Shown here: positions 34,961-47,500 of the stretch, piece after piece
Layout: each line of letters begins with the position of its first letter
How positions within the stretch are numbered: the stretch's first letter is position 1
Source of the DNA: Procambarus clarkii
Lineage: Eukaryota; Arthropoda; Malacostraca; Decapoda; Cambaridae
DNA: 64,000 nucleotides
Assembly (NCBI RefSeq): GCF_040958095.1
Contig: NC_091209.1
Span: 8,595,830-8,659,829 of the forward strand
Direction: 5' to 3'
Notes under the pieces: generated by a model
Databases searched by the model: none
The model's input: only the letters and a program-made list of their open reading frames with translations
Told to the model about the DNA's origin: nothing
Translations under genes and position numbers: made by a program

Positions 34961-35700
34961 TAACGTTAAAACATTTAATAATAATAATAATAATAATAAT
35001 TTATTCAGGTAAAAGTACATAGATACAAGATGAGTTACAAACATAATGTTGGATTCCTAGACAGAGCCCGTGAACATACTATGCCTTACGCCACTAATAT
35101 GCACAGCGTTTCGGGCAAGATGTGTGGACAAAATTAAAAACTAAGACTTAAAACTGAGATCAAAAGCATGAAATGAACTGAAATAGGAAAAAAGAGACAA
35201 TAATTACATGCTGAATGAAACAGCAGAAATTACAACAGAACAATAGAAGTAATTTTAACTAAATAAAGAGTGGGACTACTGTTTTCTTAAAGTTTCTACA
35301 AGGCAGATATCAGCAGTTATACTAGTCATTAATCATTAATGTGTGATAATAACAAGACATAGGTTGACATTTAGGAGACAAGGTAGGTTACATGGAGTTG
35401 ATTATGTAGTACTTAGTTTTCCTCTTAAATAGGTTGAGAGAAGGACAGTCGTTGACGTGATTGGGGAGGTCATTCCACATTTTGGGACCCCTGACTTACA
35501 GAGCATTTCTAGTTTGGTTAAGTCGCACTCTTGGAATATCAATTATATATTTGTTTGCAGACGAGGACTCACAGTAACGTGGCTGAAATATGTTTCTGAA
35601 ATATGTTTCCACACTTCACTGTCTAGTGTGTGGTTTGGTCAACATATATTTGTTTCTAGTGTGGTGCGGATGGCTTGAAGATTCAAGGTTAAACATTTGA
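34961..35700. repeat. (AAT)n-started dispersed repeat
   Basis: (AAT)n at 34978-35000 is followed by TTATTCAGGTAAAAGTACAT and GCGTTTCGGGCAAGATGTG. The last motif is close to the CTGCCCGAAACG end found at 62140-62160. I read this as the 3' region of a retroelement related to the 62130-62270 family. A decayed foldback arm (TCTAGTGTGTGGTTTGGTCAAC) sits at about 35573-35646. Confidence 0.4.
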
Positions 35701-35944
35701 GCTTGACGCTTGTTGCTCGTGCGGCCCCAGCATGATGAAGTGATCTGATGAAACACCTGTACTCAAAATTGTCACGAGCGCTGTTGGGTGTTGTGAGTTA
35801 CAGGTCAGACCATGGACACGCCAAGGGTCATGGAAGCCCTGCCTGACCGGGTTCGAATCCTTCAAAGGTCAAAAGTTTTCTTAACCTCAAGTTTCTTGCT
35901 ACAAATGCAAATATAATCTAGGAAACATAAGGTTTTTGTCTCAT

Positions 35945-38003
35945 AACATTCTCTCAGCTCACATGTTATGTGTCACAACACACTCTCAGCTCACATGTTA
36001 TGTGTCGCAACCTAGTCTCAGCTCACATGTTATGTGTCACAACACACTCTCAGCTCACATGTTATGTGTCACAAAACACTCTCAGCTCACATGTTATGTG
36101 TCACAACACACTCTCAGCTCACATGTTATGTGTCACAACCTAGTCTCAGCTCACATGTTATGTATCACAACACACTCTCAGCTCACATGTTATGTGTCAC
36201 AACACACTCTCAGCTCACATGTTATGTGTCACAACACACTCTCAGCTCACATGTTATGTGTCACAACACACACTCTCAGCTCACGTTACGTGTCGTAACA
36301 CACTCTCAGCTCACGTTACGTGTCGTAACACACTCTCAGCTCACGTTACGTGTCGTAACACACTCTCAGCTCACGTTATGTGTCGCAACACACTCTCAGC
36401 TCACGTTACGTGTCGTAACACACTCTCAGCTCACGTTACGTGTCGCAACACACTCTCAGCTCACGTTACGTGTCACAACACACACTCTCAGCTCACGTTA
36501 CGTGTCGCAACACACTCTCAGCTCACGTTATGTGTCGCAACACACTCTCAGCTCACGTTACGTGTCGCAACACACTCTCAGCTCATATTATGTGTCACAA
36601 CACACTCTCTCAGCTCACGTTACGTGTCGCAACACACTCTCAGCTCACGTTACGTGTCGTAACACACTCTCAGCTCACGTTATGTGTCGCAACACATTCT
36701 CAGCTCACGTTACGTGTCGCAACACACTCTCAGCTCACGTTACGTGTCGCAACACACTCTCAGCTCACGTTACGTGTCGCAACACACTCTCAGCTCACGT
36801 TACGTGTCGCAACACACTCTCAGCTCACATTATGTGTCACAACACACTCTCTCAGCTCACGTTACGTGTCGCAACACACTCTCAGCTCACGTTACGTGTC
36901 GTAACACACTCTCAGCTCACGTTATGTGTCGCAACACATTCTCAGCTCACGTTACGTGTCGCAACACATTCTCAGCTCACGTTACGTGTCGCAACACATT
37001 CTCAGCTCACGTTACGTGTAGCAACACACACTCAGCTCACGTTACGTGTCGTAACACACTCTCAGCTCACGTTATGTGTCGCAACACATTCTCAGCTCAC
37101 GTTACGTGTCGCAACACACTCTCAGCTCACGTTATGTGTCGCAACACACTCTCAGCTCACGTTACGTGTCGTAACACACTCTCAGCTCACGTTACGTGTC
37201 GCAACACATTCTCAGCTCACGTTACGTGTCGTAACACACTCTCAGCTCACGTTACGTGTCGCAACACACTCTCAGCTCACGTTACGTGTCGTAACACACT
37301 CTCAGCTCACGTTATGTGTCGCAACACACTCTCAGCTCACGTTATGTGTCGCAACACATTCTCAGCTCACGTTACGTGTCGTAACACACTCTCAGCTCAC
37401 GTTACGTGTCGCAACACATTCTCAGCTCACGTTACGTGTCATAACACACTCTCAGCTCACGTTACGTGTCGCAACACATTCTCAGCTCACGTTACGTGTC
37501 GTAACACACTCTCAGCTCACGTTACGTGTCGCAACACACTCTCAGCTCACGTTACGTGTCGTAACACACTCTCAGCTCACGTTATGTGTCGCAACACACT
37601 CTCAGCTCACGTTATGTGTCGCAACACATTCTCAGCTCACGTTACGTGTCGTAACACACTCTCAGCTCACGTTACGTGTCGCAACACATTCTCAGCTCAC
37701 GTTACGTGTCGTAACACACTCTCAGCTCACGTTACGTGTCGCAACACACTCTCAGCTCACGTTATGTGTCGCAACACATTCTCAGCTCACGTTACGTGTC
37801 GTAACACACTCTCAGCTCACGTTACGTGTCGCAACACATTCTCAGCTCACGTTACGTGTCGTAACACACTCTCAGCTCACGTTACGTGTCGCAACACACT
37901 CTCAGCTCACGTTATGTGTCGCAACACATTCTCAGCTCACGTTACGTGTCGTAACACACTCTCAGCTCACGTTACGTGTCGTAACACTCTCAGCTCACAT
38001 TAT
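35945..38003. repeat. 30/32-bp minisatellite, about 68 copies
   Basis: The proximal part (35945-36265) has 32-bp units with CACATGTTATGTGTCACAA. The rest has 30-bp units ACACTCTCAGCTCACGTTAC plus GTGTCGCAAC. Occasional ACACAC or CTCTCT slips shift the phase. Variants CGCAACACATT and CGTAACACACT alternate in blocks, giving multi-unit higher-order periods after about 37020. The long open frames across it are period artefacts. Confidence 0.95.
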
Positions 38004-38094
38004 GTCTGCCGTTCAATCAGTGTGCAAAAGTTTTCCTCAAACGTTCTCTGTGTTCCACTTGGAAACAGGTTTCAATGACGTCAATATGTTTTTG

Positions 38095-38515
38095 CTTGCA
38101 TGTTGTTCCCTGTATGTGTGTATACCTTGGCCTCTATGTTCCCTGTATATGTGTATACCTTGTTCTCTGTTCCCTGTATGTGTGTATACCTTGGCCTCTA
38201 TGTTCCCTGTAAATGTGTATACCTTGTTCTCTGTTCCCTGTATGTGTGTATACCTTGGCCTCTATGTTCCCTGTAAATGTGTATACCTTGTTCTCTGTTC
38301 CCTGTATGTGTGTATAACTTGGCCCTCTATGTTCCCTGTATGTGAGTATACCTTGCCCCTCTATGTTCCCTGTATGTGTGTATACCTTGCCCCTCTATGT
38401 TCCCTGTATGTGTGTATACCTTGCCCCTCAATGTTCCCTGTATGTGTGTATACCTTGTCCCTCTATGTTCCGTGTATGTGTGTATACCTTGTCCTGAATG
38501 TTCCCTGTATATGCA
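38095..38515. repeat. 31-34-bp minisatellite, about 13 copies
   Basis: Units are built on GTTCCCTGTATGTGTGTATA plus CCTTGGCCTCTAT or CCTTGTTCTCT. It ends in a C run (38517-38531). No coding role is supported. Confidence 0.9.
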
Positions 38516-38654
38516 CTCCCCCCCCCCCCCTCCCCCTTCCTCTCCGTTACCTGTGGTGTGACCTCAGCTCCTATGAAACACACAACGTTACCTCAAAGTT
38601 GTAACAACACTATTCCGACGTCACAATAAGAAATGTTGTGGTAACGCCTTGTCC

Positions 38655-39001
38655 TCATTGGTAGCTTAGAACCCTGGCTTAGAACCCTGGCTTAGAACCC
38701 TGGCTTAGAACCCTGGCTTAGAACCACTATGTAATCCACTTGGAAAAATCCTCATGGAACAGGAGGCGTCTTTTGACAAGCCGCAGGCTTCATGTCCCCG
38801 TCGCTCACCCTTGGGTGAATTCGGGTATATATATAGTATAGTGGCTGGGTGCCAGGCGTTCATAGAGCTGCGTCTGGTAATTGATGACTGACGCAGAATA
38901 CATTCAGCTTTTCTAAGAATACAATTATCTCTTCTAAGAATACAATTATCTCTTCTAAGAATACAATTATCTCTTCTAAGAATACAATTATCTCTTCTAA
39001 G
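38655..39001. repeat. Two short tandem arrays (13 bp x5; 21 bp x5)
   Basis: CCCTGGCTTAGAA repeats five times at about 38667-38724. CTTCTAAGAATACAATTATCT repeats five times at about 38908-39000. Between them, TATATATATAG at 38825-38835 is followed after about 30 bp by TTCATAG, a TATA/initiator-like pair that could belong to an upstream promoter of exon B (weak). Confidence 0.85.
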
Positions 39002-39094
39002 GAGATGAAGAGATTGTTATGAGGAGAGCTGAGGGAGAGGCCTGAGTGTCTGGGGCGAAGGAACTCACACTGGGAAAGTTTTGTCTAGTACACT

Positions 39095-39500
39095 ATATTA
39101 TATATTTTTCCTAGTATAATATACTTTGTTAGCATAATATAATTTGCTAGTATATTATATTTTCCTAGTATAATATACTTTGTTAGCATAATATAATTTG
39201 CTAATATATTGTATTTTCCTAGTATAATATACTTTGGTTGTAAAATATATTAAAGTTATTAGTATGACAATATATAGTAGGAGCAACTTAGGCAAGACAA
39301 AGGTAGACTGCTCTTGGCATATATTATGAAGCAAACAGCTGGTAAACCCTAACAACACAAGATGACAAATGATTCAAACACCAAAATAATGAAAAATAAT
39401 CGTGTTTGTTTACACGCAGATCGCGTGACGCAAGAATGTGATCGCGTGACGCAAGAATGTGATCGCGTGACGCAAGAATGTGATCGCGTGACGCAATGAT
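39095..39500. repeat. AT-rich duplication and a 21-bp array
   Basis: TTTCCTAGTATAATATACTT with adjoining sequence is repeated about 2.5 times at 39105-39235. GATCGCGTGACGCAAGAATGT (21 bp) is repeated about four times at 39420-39500. Both lie upstream of exon B. Confidence 0.85.
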
Positions 39501-39753
39501 GTAACGACGTGATGCAACAATGTGATCCCTGAAATGTATTCCTCAAAATGCAAAAGGAAAAGGAAAAACCTGTAGTGTTGCAGAGAGTGTTGAAAGCACG
39601 TCAAGGCATACGTTTGTACCCTGCTTCCCCGTCAGCAAACAGGAAATAGGTGAGTTTTCCTAGAGGTGGTGTGTGCTCTCAGCACCACTCCTCTGCACCA
39701 GCGAGGCCGTGCCGGGTGTGTGTGTGTGTGTGTCTGGGGCCGACAGCAGTCGC

Positions 39754-39810
39754 TATATACACGTGTTATCATGGCTGCCACAACCACAAGTGAGATAGCC
39801 GGCACCATGA
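39754..39810 (+). promoter_or_regulatory. TATA-like box near exon B start codons
   Basis: CTATATAC at 39753-39760 lies only 11 bp before the first ATG (39771) but about 50 bp before a second in-frame ATG (39807) with the better context GGCACCATGA. If this TATA box is used, initiation would fall between the two and the second ATG would be the start. Confidence 0.35.
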
Positions 39811-40022
39811 GCAGTCCGCGACGTTGCAGCGTCAACCCGCTGGCGGAGTTACTGATCTTGTGTGTGTTTGGGACTGTGCCGGCGCTGGTGGTGCTGGTGG
39901 TGCTCTTCCACTCCCCCGGGTCTTCCGTCAGGGGCTTCTCCCTCCTGGTGGTGGTGTCTGTCATCGGCGCCTGCGTCTCGCTCCTCCTGGCCCACTACCG
40001 CCTCGTGTCTCGACGCCCACAG
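39771..40022 (+). CDS. Exon B: two-TM first exon of the same family
   Basis: The exon encodes 84 residues from the first ATG (72 from the in-frame ATG at 39807, closer to the 76 and 68 of its relatives). Helices lie at about residues 27-47 (LLILCVFGTVPALVVLVVLF) and 55-76 (LLVVVSVIGACVSLLLA), then a basic end (SRRPQ). The exon stops on CAG with a GTCAGT donor, phase 0, like exons A and C. I found no PPxY exon of its own before exon C at 50903. It may be an alternative first exon spliced to 57907 (compatible phase), or an orphan left by loss of its second exon. Codon use is GC-rich at third positions, unlike the surrounding repeats. Function unknown; by analogy the N-terminal membrane part of a WW-domain adaptor (inference). 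Confidence 0.62.
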
Positions 40023-40559
40023 GTCAGTGTCTTCAACACCCTGGCTCATCTTACACCTTATAACGGATCAAGGGTGACACCTTGCCACTGTTGGCGGTGT
40101 TCTTCAGTGGACAAAATGTAGGTAGGCAACAACAGGGAAAGTTAAACTAGATGAACCAGTCAAACTAGTCACCTGCCACACGATTTTCTTTTGTTTTCGA
40201 AGATTCATCTTTTGTTATGTTTAAGTTGAAGTCGGTCGCTCACCAGTGACCAGTGTTCGTCAGCAATAAGACAGTGTTCCAGCTTTAGCAACATATGCGG
40301 TTATGTTGATCATTTTTGACACAAGTTAATAGACGAAGGAAATATTTCCAACTTGACCGACGCTGGCAAGAGCGGCTTGAAACGTTTGTTTAAAACTTTG
40401 CAGCTTGAACTTAAGACAAGTTTTTCCTAATAATGTGACGGCAGAATCTAAGTGAGTAACACTTGCTAATATAAGCGATCTAGCAATGTTGGGAATAAGG
40501 TACGAACTGACCATATGGCTCCGTCACGGGACGTACCAGGAGCCTCACTGTTCCTGCCG
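40023..40559. other. Intron-like spacer after exon B
   Basis: About 540 bp without repeats I can name and without a supported exon. Confidence 0.4.
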
Positions 40560-40840
40560 CGCCTCATATGGCAACACACACACCACACATGAGCCAGGGT
40601 AATATATGGCAACACTCACACACACCTTTCAGAGACAGTACGCATGACTCGTGGCAGGATATGGCACACCTGCCAGCAGCAGCACGCATGACGGAAAAAT
40701 ATGGCAACATATCTTATCAGCAGCACGTATCATTCATGGCAATATGGCAACACTCACACCTGTCAGCAGCTGCGCTCATGACTCGTGGTAATATATATGG
40801 CAACACTCACACCTGTCAGCGGAGAGACTACCTTGTAAAT
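40560..40840. repeat. Degenerate ~75-85-bp tandem repeat
   Basis: ATATGGCAACACTCACACCT followed by GTCAGCAGC and CATGACTCGTGG recurs four or five times with variable spacing. It is decayed compared with the other arrays. Confidence 0.6.
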
Positions 40841-40880
40841 GTGCCGGAGGAAGAGGTACACAGGGAGAGGGAAGTTAAGG

Positions 40881-41127
40881 GAGCCGGTCGGCCGAGCGGA
40901 CACCACGCTGGACTTGTGATCCTGTGGTCCCGGGTTCGATCCCAGGCGCCGGCGAGAAACAATGGGCAGAGTTTCTTTCACCCTATGCCCCTGTTACCTA
41001 GCAGTAAAATAGGTACCTGGGTGTTAGTCAGCTGTCACGGGCTGCTTCCTGGGGGTGGAGGCCTGGTCGAGGACCGGGCCGCGGGGACACTAAAGCCCCG
41101 AAATCATCTCAAGATAACCTCAAGATG
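40881..41127 (+). mobile_element. tRNA-derived SINE (type 1), full length
   Basis: This is the best-preserved copy. The head carries A box TCGGCCGAGCGG and B box GGGTTCGATCCC. The body has CCTAGCAGTAAAATAGGTACC, and the 3' end is CAAGATAACCTCAAGATG. It aligns throughout with 1661-1915 (other strand) and 62366-62613. Confidence 0.88.
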
Positions 41128-41189
41128 TCAAGATAACACAGGTAAACTTGAGTGGTTTTTGCTAATTCCAATTAAATGCTGGTAGATAC

Positions 41190-41420
41190 TAGTAGCATAG
41201 TTGGCTTCGTCCTCGAAATCACAATCGGGGACCCTTGGTTCGATTCTCGGTTAGGACAGAAATGTTTAGGCATGTCTCCTTTCACCTGACGCCACTATTC
41301 ACCTAGCAGTAAACAGTTAGTCAAGTGTTGTGAAGTTGTATGTTAGGGGGGGTCAGACCCCCACCTTGGGGAGGGGGGGGGGCGCGATACAAGTATATAG
41401 ATGCAGGCTTCTTGTCCCCG
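41190..41420 (+). mobile_element. Diverged type 1-like SINE
   Basis: It has a B-box-like CTTGGTTCGATTCTCGG, then a body recognisable by TTTCACCTGACGCC and CACCTAGCAGTAAACAG, as in the type 1 SINE. The tail is replaced by a G-rich tract (41344-41392). Confidence 0.55.
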
Positions 41421-41509
41421 GCAAAACCAATTAAATATATATCTACGAAGAGGCAAGTACATCAGTGTATCTAATTGCTTAGATAAATAATTACAATTTT
41501 TGTTATTTT

Positions 41510-41660
41510 AATTGAAATTGAAATAAGTTTATTGTGGTAAAATACACACAAAGGGATGAGGTAGCTCAAGCTATTCTCACCCCGTTCAGTACAACGTGTT
41601 AGTACATACACAGACACACATCACAAACAATAAACCTGTTACCAAACATTCTGAGAGATA
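41510..41660. repeat. Possible retroelement 3' end
   Basis: GAAATAAGTTTATTGTGGTA followed by ACACAAAGGGATGAGGTAGC has the look of an antisense 3' UTR with a polyadenylation signal. No second copy is in the window, so the call rests on texture only. Confidence 0.25.
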
Positions 41661-41961
41661 AACATGTACATTTCCTGTTATTTTAATAAACTTAGGAGAA
41701 GGTCTTACTGTATTATGGCAGGAAACTACAGCTGTTGTCTAAGTCGGCCATATTGGTGACAGATTGTATAATAAATTAGTGAATTAATTGCCCCTCAGTG
41801 TTTTGTCATGCTCTCAAGAAACGTTCTCTTGTGAAGCTATTATGGCATTATTTAATTGATCCATTCAGCACTATTACCACTAATGGTTCCCATTGTCGGG
41901 GACAGGCAGCCTGGTAGACATAATGGGGTCCCGCAAGGCCAGTTACTGACCTTCCACAAGA

Positions 41962-42152
41962 AGGGAAGGGAATTATCAGGGGAAAAGCACCAAATCATTA
42001 CGACTATATAGCACTGGGAAGGGGTCAGGATAAGGATTTGGGATGGGACGGGGGGAAGGAATGGTATCCAACCACTTGGACGGTCGGGGATTGAACGCCG
42101 ACCTGCATGAAGCGAGACCGTCGCTCTACCGTCCAGCCCAAGTAGCTTACCC
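41962..42152 (-). mobile_element. tRNA-derived SINE (type 2), intact with target duplication
   Basis: A 12-bp direct repeat CCTTCCACAAGA flanks it exactly (41950-41961 and 42153-42164). On the minus strand the head has a B box in GGTCGGCGTTCAATCCCCGA, then a pyrimidine-rich body and a tail ending CTGATAATTCCCTTCCC. It defines the boundaries of the family; the split copy at 4466-5112 and the fragment at 27135 follow from it. Confidence 0.88.
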
Positions 42153-42231
42153 CCTTCCACAAGAGCGTCCCCATATAATGCCAACACGGCCCCCAGAGGC
42201 ACCCGTGCCGCCTCTTGCCTGCCTTAATCTT

Positions 42232-42840
42232 CACCTATGGACCCAGCGGCACACATAAACAGGGTGTCATCGGCAGCATATGAGACGCTGGCAAACGTTA
42301 CAGCGTCGTTTAGAAAGTTGAATCAGGACTCTTTCAAGGCAAATATCACAACCTTTGTTAGACCAACACTGGAATATGCAGCACCGGCCTGGACCCCTCA
42401 CCTTGTGAAGCATAAAATCAAAAAATATAAAAAGGTTTTCCACAAGATTAATGCCACAGTTAAGATGATTAATACACAAGTATAGGCTGGAGGAACTAGA
42501 TCTCACGGCCCTAGAGGGCACATGTGACAATGAGGATATGTTAACAACATACACGATACTGAGGGGACAAGATGGACAAGGACAGCCTCCCTAAATAGAA
42601 CCAAAGAAATCTAAGGAAATGCTGTTCCCAGCACGGGGGAGGGGGGGGAGGGGGGAGGAGGGGGGAGGAGGGGGGGAGGGAGGGGAGGGGGGGGGGAGGG
42701 GGGACGGGTCAACAAGTGGAATGCACTGAAAGAGTAAGTTGTGGAAGCCACCTCCATCCACAGCTTTAAGGCCAGATTCGACAAAGAATTCGAACGACAG
42801 AATAGTTATATTATATGGCAACAAGAAGGCTGGTAGGTGG
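42232..42840 (+). pseudogene. Decayed L2/CR1-like LINE C-terminal fragment with G-rich insertion
   Basis: The plus-strand frame AAHINRVSSAAYETLANV ... RPTLEYAAPAWTPHLVKHK is the same region as in the copies at 51764 and 52483. Further matches (KWNAL, STIHSFKARFDKEF-like) extend to about 42815 in broken frames. A purine tract of G and GGA runs (42635-42708) interrupts it. The fragment is frameshifted and incomplete. Confidence 0.75.
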
Positions 42841-42879
42841 GACACAAGAGCTACACCTCACTCCCCGTAGTCACTGATA

Positions 42880-43135
42880 GGTAAGTACCTACTTACTGCT
42901 AGGTGGACAGAGACATCAGGTGTACGAAGACATGTCAGCTCATAACCAACTGGACCCGGGTTCCACTCCTCGACAGAGCGAGACGTTTGGGCACGTTTCC
43001 TTATACCCGATGCCCCTGTTCACCCAGCTGTAAACTGGTACTTAGGAGTTAGGCAACTGTTGTGGGTGGCGCCCTGAGGAAGATCAATCAGGGATTTGTG
43101 GAAACTCAAAAAGCCACAAATCCTTTTAGTCTCCA
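42880..43135 (+). mobile_element. Diverged type 1-like SINE
   Basis: TACCTACTTACTGCTAGGTGG is followed by a head-like CAACTGGACCCGGGTTCCACTCC and a body with CGATGCCCCTGTTCACCCAG, GTAAACTGGTACTTAGGAGTTAGGCAACTG in pieces. It shares the type 1 body plan at low identity. Confidence 0.5.
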
Positions 43136-43204
43136 ACAATGATAAAGTATTTATCCTTGTGTGATAAACTCAACTGCAGCCTTGACCAGTTATTGCTCGC
43201 TTCC

Positions 43205-43600
43205 TAATTTAATTGTTTTAATTATGCCCCGAGGGGCGAGTTTATTGGGCAGCGTCACTCATCCTGTGAGTGGACACACCGCCATAGTGACAGTATTGGG
43301 CAGCGCCACTCATCCTGTGAGTGGACACACCGCCATAGTGACAGTATTGGGCAGCGCCACTCATCCTGTGAGTGGACACACCGCCATAGTGACAGTATTG
43401 GGCAGCGTCACTCATCCTGTGAGTGGACACACCGCCATAGTGACAGTATTGGGCAGCGCCACTCATCCTGTGAGTGGACACACCGTCATAGTGACAGTAT
43501 TGGGCAGCGCCACTCATCCTGTGAGTGAACACACCGCCATAGCAGCATGTACAACACTCCCCAATAGGAAGAAAACCCGCTGGGTTGTTCATCCTGTCAC
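43205..43600 (+). repeat. Dispersed element with internal 51-bp array (6 units)
   Basis: The unit GGGCAGCGCCACTCATCCTG plus TGAGTGGACACACCGCCATA plus GTGACAGTATT (51 bp) is repeated six times. Unique flanks are GAGGGGCGAGTTTATT on the left and AGCAGCATGTACAACACTCC plus CCAATAGGAAGAAAACCCGC on the right. The same array with the same flanks occurs inverted at 60015-60405. It is therefore a transposed unit with a built-in minisatellite rather than two independent arrays. Confidence 0.85.
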
Positions 43601-44515
43601 TTGTACCCAGACACAGCTGGGACTTGCTTAACTGTCTCAAGTGAACAGCTCCTCAAACAAGATGATTAACATTTGTCAACCCTTAAAATCTTACGTTATC
43701 TTGCGGCTGCAAAATATGGGAAATCTTTTTAATAACAGTATCAATATTTGCCAAATGTTATTGTCCCAACTCAAACAATGTGGAGTTTATTATTCCACAC
43801 ATATTGGTAACGTCTGTCAGGTGTTGACATTGTCGTATATGGCGGAGCTTGACTTCCTGTGATCTGATCAATGCAAGACATGAGACTTTACTCAAACCCT
43901 TGATGTAAACTGTAAGAAAACGATCATAACAATACCATGACAAGTTATATTGCAGTTATGTTATTATGATGTTAAAGAAAATGGCATGTTCGAACATAAT
44001 GATTGTTTTACATGCAACTAAATGTTGGAGGAAATTTGTCAATTGTTATAATTACAATTGTGAATCTGTATTATGTGAAATTTGGTGATGATGACAGATG
44101 GTGTTGTTGATAAAGTCATGAGTTTGTATGATGAATAAGTTAAGGGAACAAGGGGGCACTCTCTGGCACTATGTTAATACCAAACAAGAGACACTCAATG
44201 GCACTATGTTGAATGGAAAAAAGGAGATGTATGGCCCTGTGTTGACGGAGCAAGGGACACTATGACCATTGTCCCCTTGACCAAACATATATACAAAACG
44301 TGCCATCAACTTCATATGCTGGAGGTACGTTATGGGTAAGCTGGAGGTGGTGGTGTCTGTGGTGTCGTGATGGTGTTTTACCAATGTTTGTGATAAGGAA
44401 GGCTGGCCAGTGATCACATGTTATGAGTCATTATGTCTCAAGTGAGATGGTCTGTCCTGTCGGTCCAGCACATGTTATAGCGATTCGAGTGGCGTCAGTT
44501 ATCCTTGGGATCGGT
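43601..44515. other. Spacer, no gene seen
   Basis: About 900 bp of AT-rich DNA. A weak three-fold duplication around CACTATGTT (44160-44265) is present. No coding or RNA feature is supported. Confidence 0.45.
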
Positions 44516-47500
44516 ATTCCACTCAGCATGCCATGATATCATCCCACTCAACATGCCATGATATGCCACTCAACATGCCATGATATCATCCCACTCAACA
44601 TGCCATGATATCATCCCACTCAACATGCCATGATATACCACTCAACATGCCATGATATCATCCCACTCAACATGCCATGATATGCCACTCAACATGCCAT
44701 GATATCATTCCACTCAACATGCCATGATATCATCCCACTCAACATGCCATGATATACCACTCAACATGCCATGATATCATCCCACTCAACATGCCATGAT
44801 ATACCACTCAACATGCCATGATATCATTCCACTCAACATGCCATGATATCATCCCACTCAACATGCCATGATATACCACTCAACATGCCATGATATCATC
44901 CCACTCAACATGCCATGATATGCCACTCAGCATGCCATGATATACCACTCAACATGCCATGATATCATCCCACTCAACATGCCATGATATACCACTCAAC
45001 ATGCCATGATATGCCACTCAACATGCCATGATATCATCCCACTCAACATGCCATGATATGCCACTCAGCATGCCATGATATACCACTCAGCATGCCATGA
45101 TATCATCCCACTCAACATGCCATGATATACCACTCAACATGCCATGATATGCCACTCAACATGCCATGATATCATCCCACTCAACATGCCATGATATGCC
45201 ACTCAGCATGCCATGATATACCACTCAACATGCCATGATATCATCCCACTCAACATGCCATGATATACCACTCAACATGCCATGATATCATCCCACTCAA
45301 CATGCCATGATATACCACTCAGCATGCCATGATATACCACTCAACATGCCATGATATCATCCCACTCAGCATGCCATGATATACCACTCAACATGCCATG
45401 ATATCATCCCACTCAGCATGCCATGATATTCCACTCAACATGCCATGATATCATCCCACTCAGCATGCCATGATATACCACTCAGCATGCCATGATATAC
45501 CACTCAGCATGCCATGATATCATCCCACTCAGCATGCCATGATATACCACTCAACATGCCATGATATCATCCCACTCAGCATGCCATGATATACCACTCA
45601 ACATGCCATGATATGCCACTCAGCATGCCATGATATACCACTCAGCATGCCATGATATCATCCCACTCAACATGCCATGATATGCCACTCAGCATGCCAT
45701 GATATCATCCCACTCAGCATGCCATGATATACCACTCAACATGCCATGATATCATCCCACTCAGCATGCCATGATATGCCACTCAGCATGCCATGATATA
45801 CCACTCAGCATGCCATGATATCATCCCACTCAACATGCCATGATATCATCCCACTCAACATGCCATGATATGCCACTCAGCATGCCATGATATACCACTC
45901 AACATGCCATGATATCATCCCACTCAGCATGCCATGATATACCACTCAACATGCCATGATATCATCCCACTCAGCATGCCATGATATACCACTCAACATG
46001 CCATGATATCATCCCACTCAACATGCCATGATATGCCACTCAGCATGCCATGATATACCACTCAACATGCCATGATATCATCCCACTCAGCATGCCATGA
46101 TATACCACTCAACATGCCATGATATCATCCCACTCAGCATGCCATGATATACCACTCAACATGCCATGATATACCACTCAGCATGCCATGATATGCCACT
46201 CAGCATGCCATGATATACCACTCAACATGCCATGATATACCACTCAGCATGCCATGATATACCACTCAGCATGCCATGATATGCCACTCAGCATGCCATG
46301 ATATACCACTCAACATGCCATGATATGCCACTCAGCATGCCATGATATACCACTCAACATGCCATGATATCATCCCACTCAACATGTCATGATATGCCAC
46401 TCAACATGCCATGATATGCCACTCAGCATGCCATGATATACCACTCAGCATGCCATGATATACCACTCAACATGCCATGATATACCACTCAACATGCCAT
46501 GATATGCCACTCAACATGCCATGATATCATCCCACTCAACATGCCATGATATGCCACTCAACATGCCATGATATCATCCCACTCAACATGCCATGATATG
46601 CCACTCAACATGCCATGATATCATTCCACTCAACATGCCATGATATCATCCCACTCAACATGCCATGATATACCACTCAACATGCCATGATATCATCCCA
46701 CTCAACATGCCATGATATACCACTCAACATGCCATGATATCATTCCACTCAACATGCCATGATATCATCCCACTCAACATGCCATGATATACCACTCAAC
46801 ATGCCATGATATCATCCCACTCAACATGCCATGATATGCCACTCAGCATGCCATGATATACCACTCAACATGCCATGATATCATCCCACTCAACATGCCA
46901 TGATATACCACTCAACATGCCATGATATGCCACTCAACATGCCATGATATCATCCCACTCAACATGCCATGATATGCCACTCAGCATGCCATGATATACC
47001 ACTCAGCATGCCATGATATCATCCCACTCAACATGCCATGATATACCACTCAACATGCCATGATATGCCACTCAACATGCCATGATATCATCCCACTCAA
47101 CATGCCATGATATGCCACTCAGCATGCCATGATATACCACTCAACATGCCATGATATCATCCCACTCAACATGCCATGATATACCACTCAACATGCCATG
47201 ATATCATCCCACTCAACATGCCATGATATACCACTCAGCATGCCATGATATACCACTCAACATGCCATGATATCATCCCACTCAGCATGCCATGATATAC
47301 CACTCAACATGCCATGATATCATCCCACTCAGCATGCCATGATATACCACTCAACATGCCATGATATCATCCCACTCAGCATGCCATGATATACCACTCA
47401 GCATGCCATGATATACCACTCAGCATGCCATGATATCATCCCACTCAGCATGCCATGATATACCACTCAACATGCCATGATATCATCCCACTCAGCATGC

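Noticed and set aside
36034-38604. 856-codon open frame
   Set aside because: It crosses two unrelated tandem arrays (30 bp and about 33 bp) with no domain or splice evidence.
40881-40955. Functional tRNA gene at the SINE head
   Set aside because: A and B boxes are present, but the sequence continues into a conserved SINE body and recurs in several copies.
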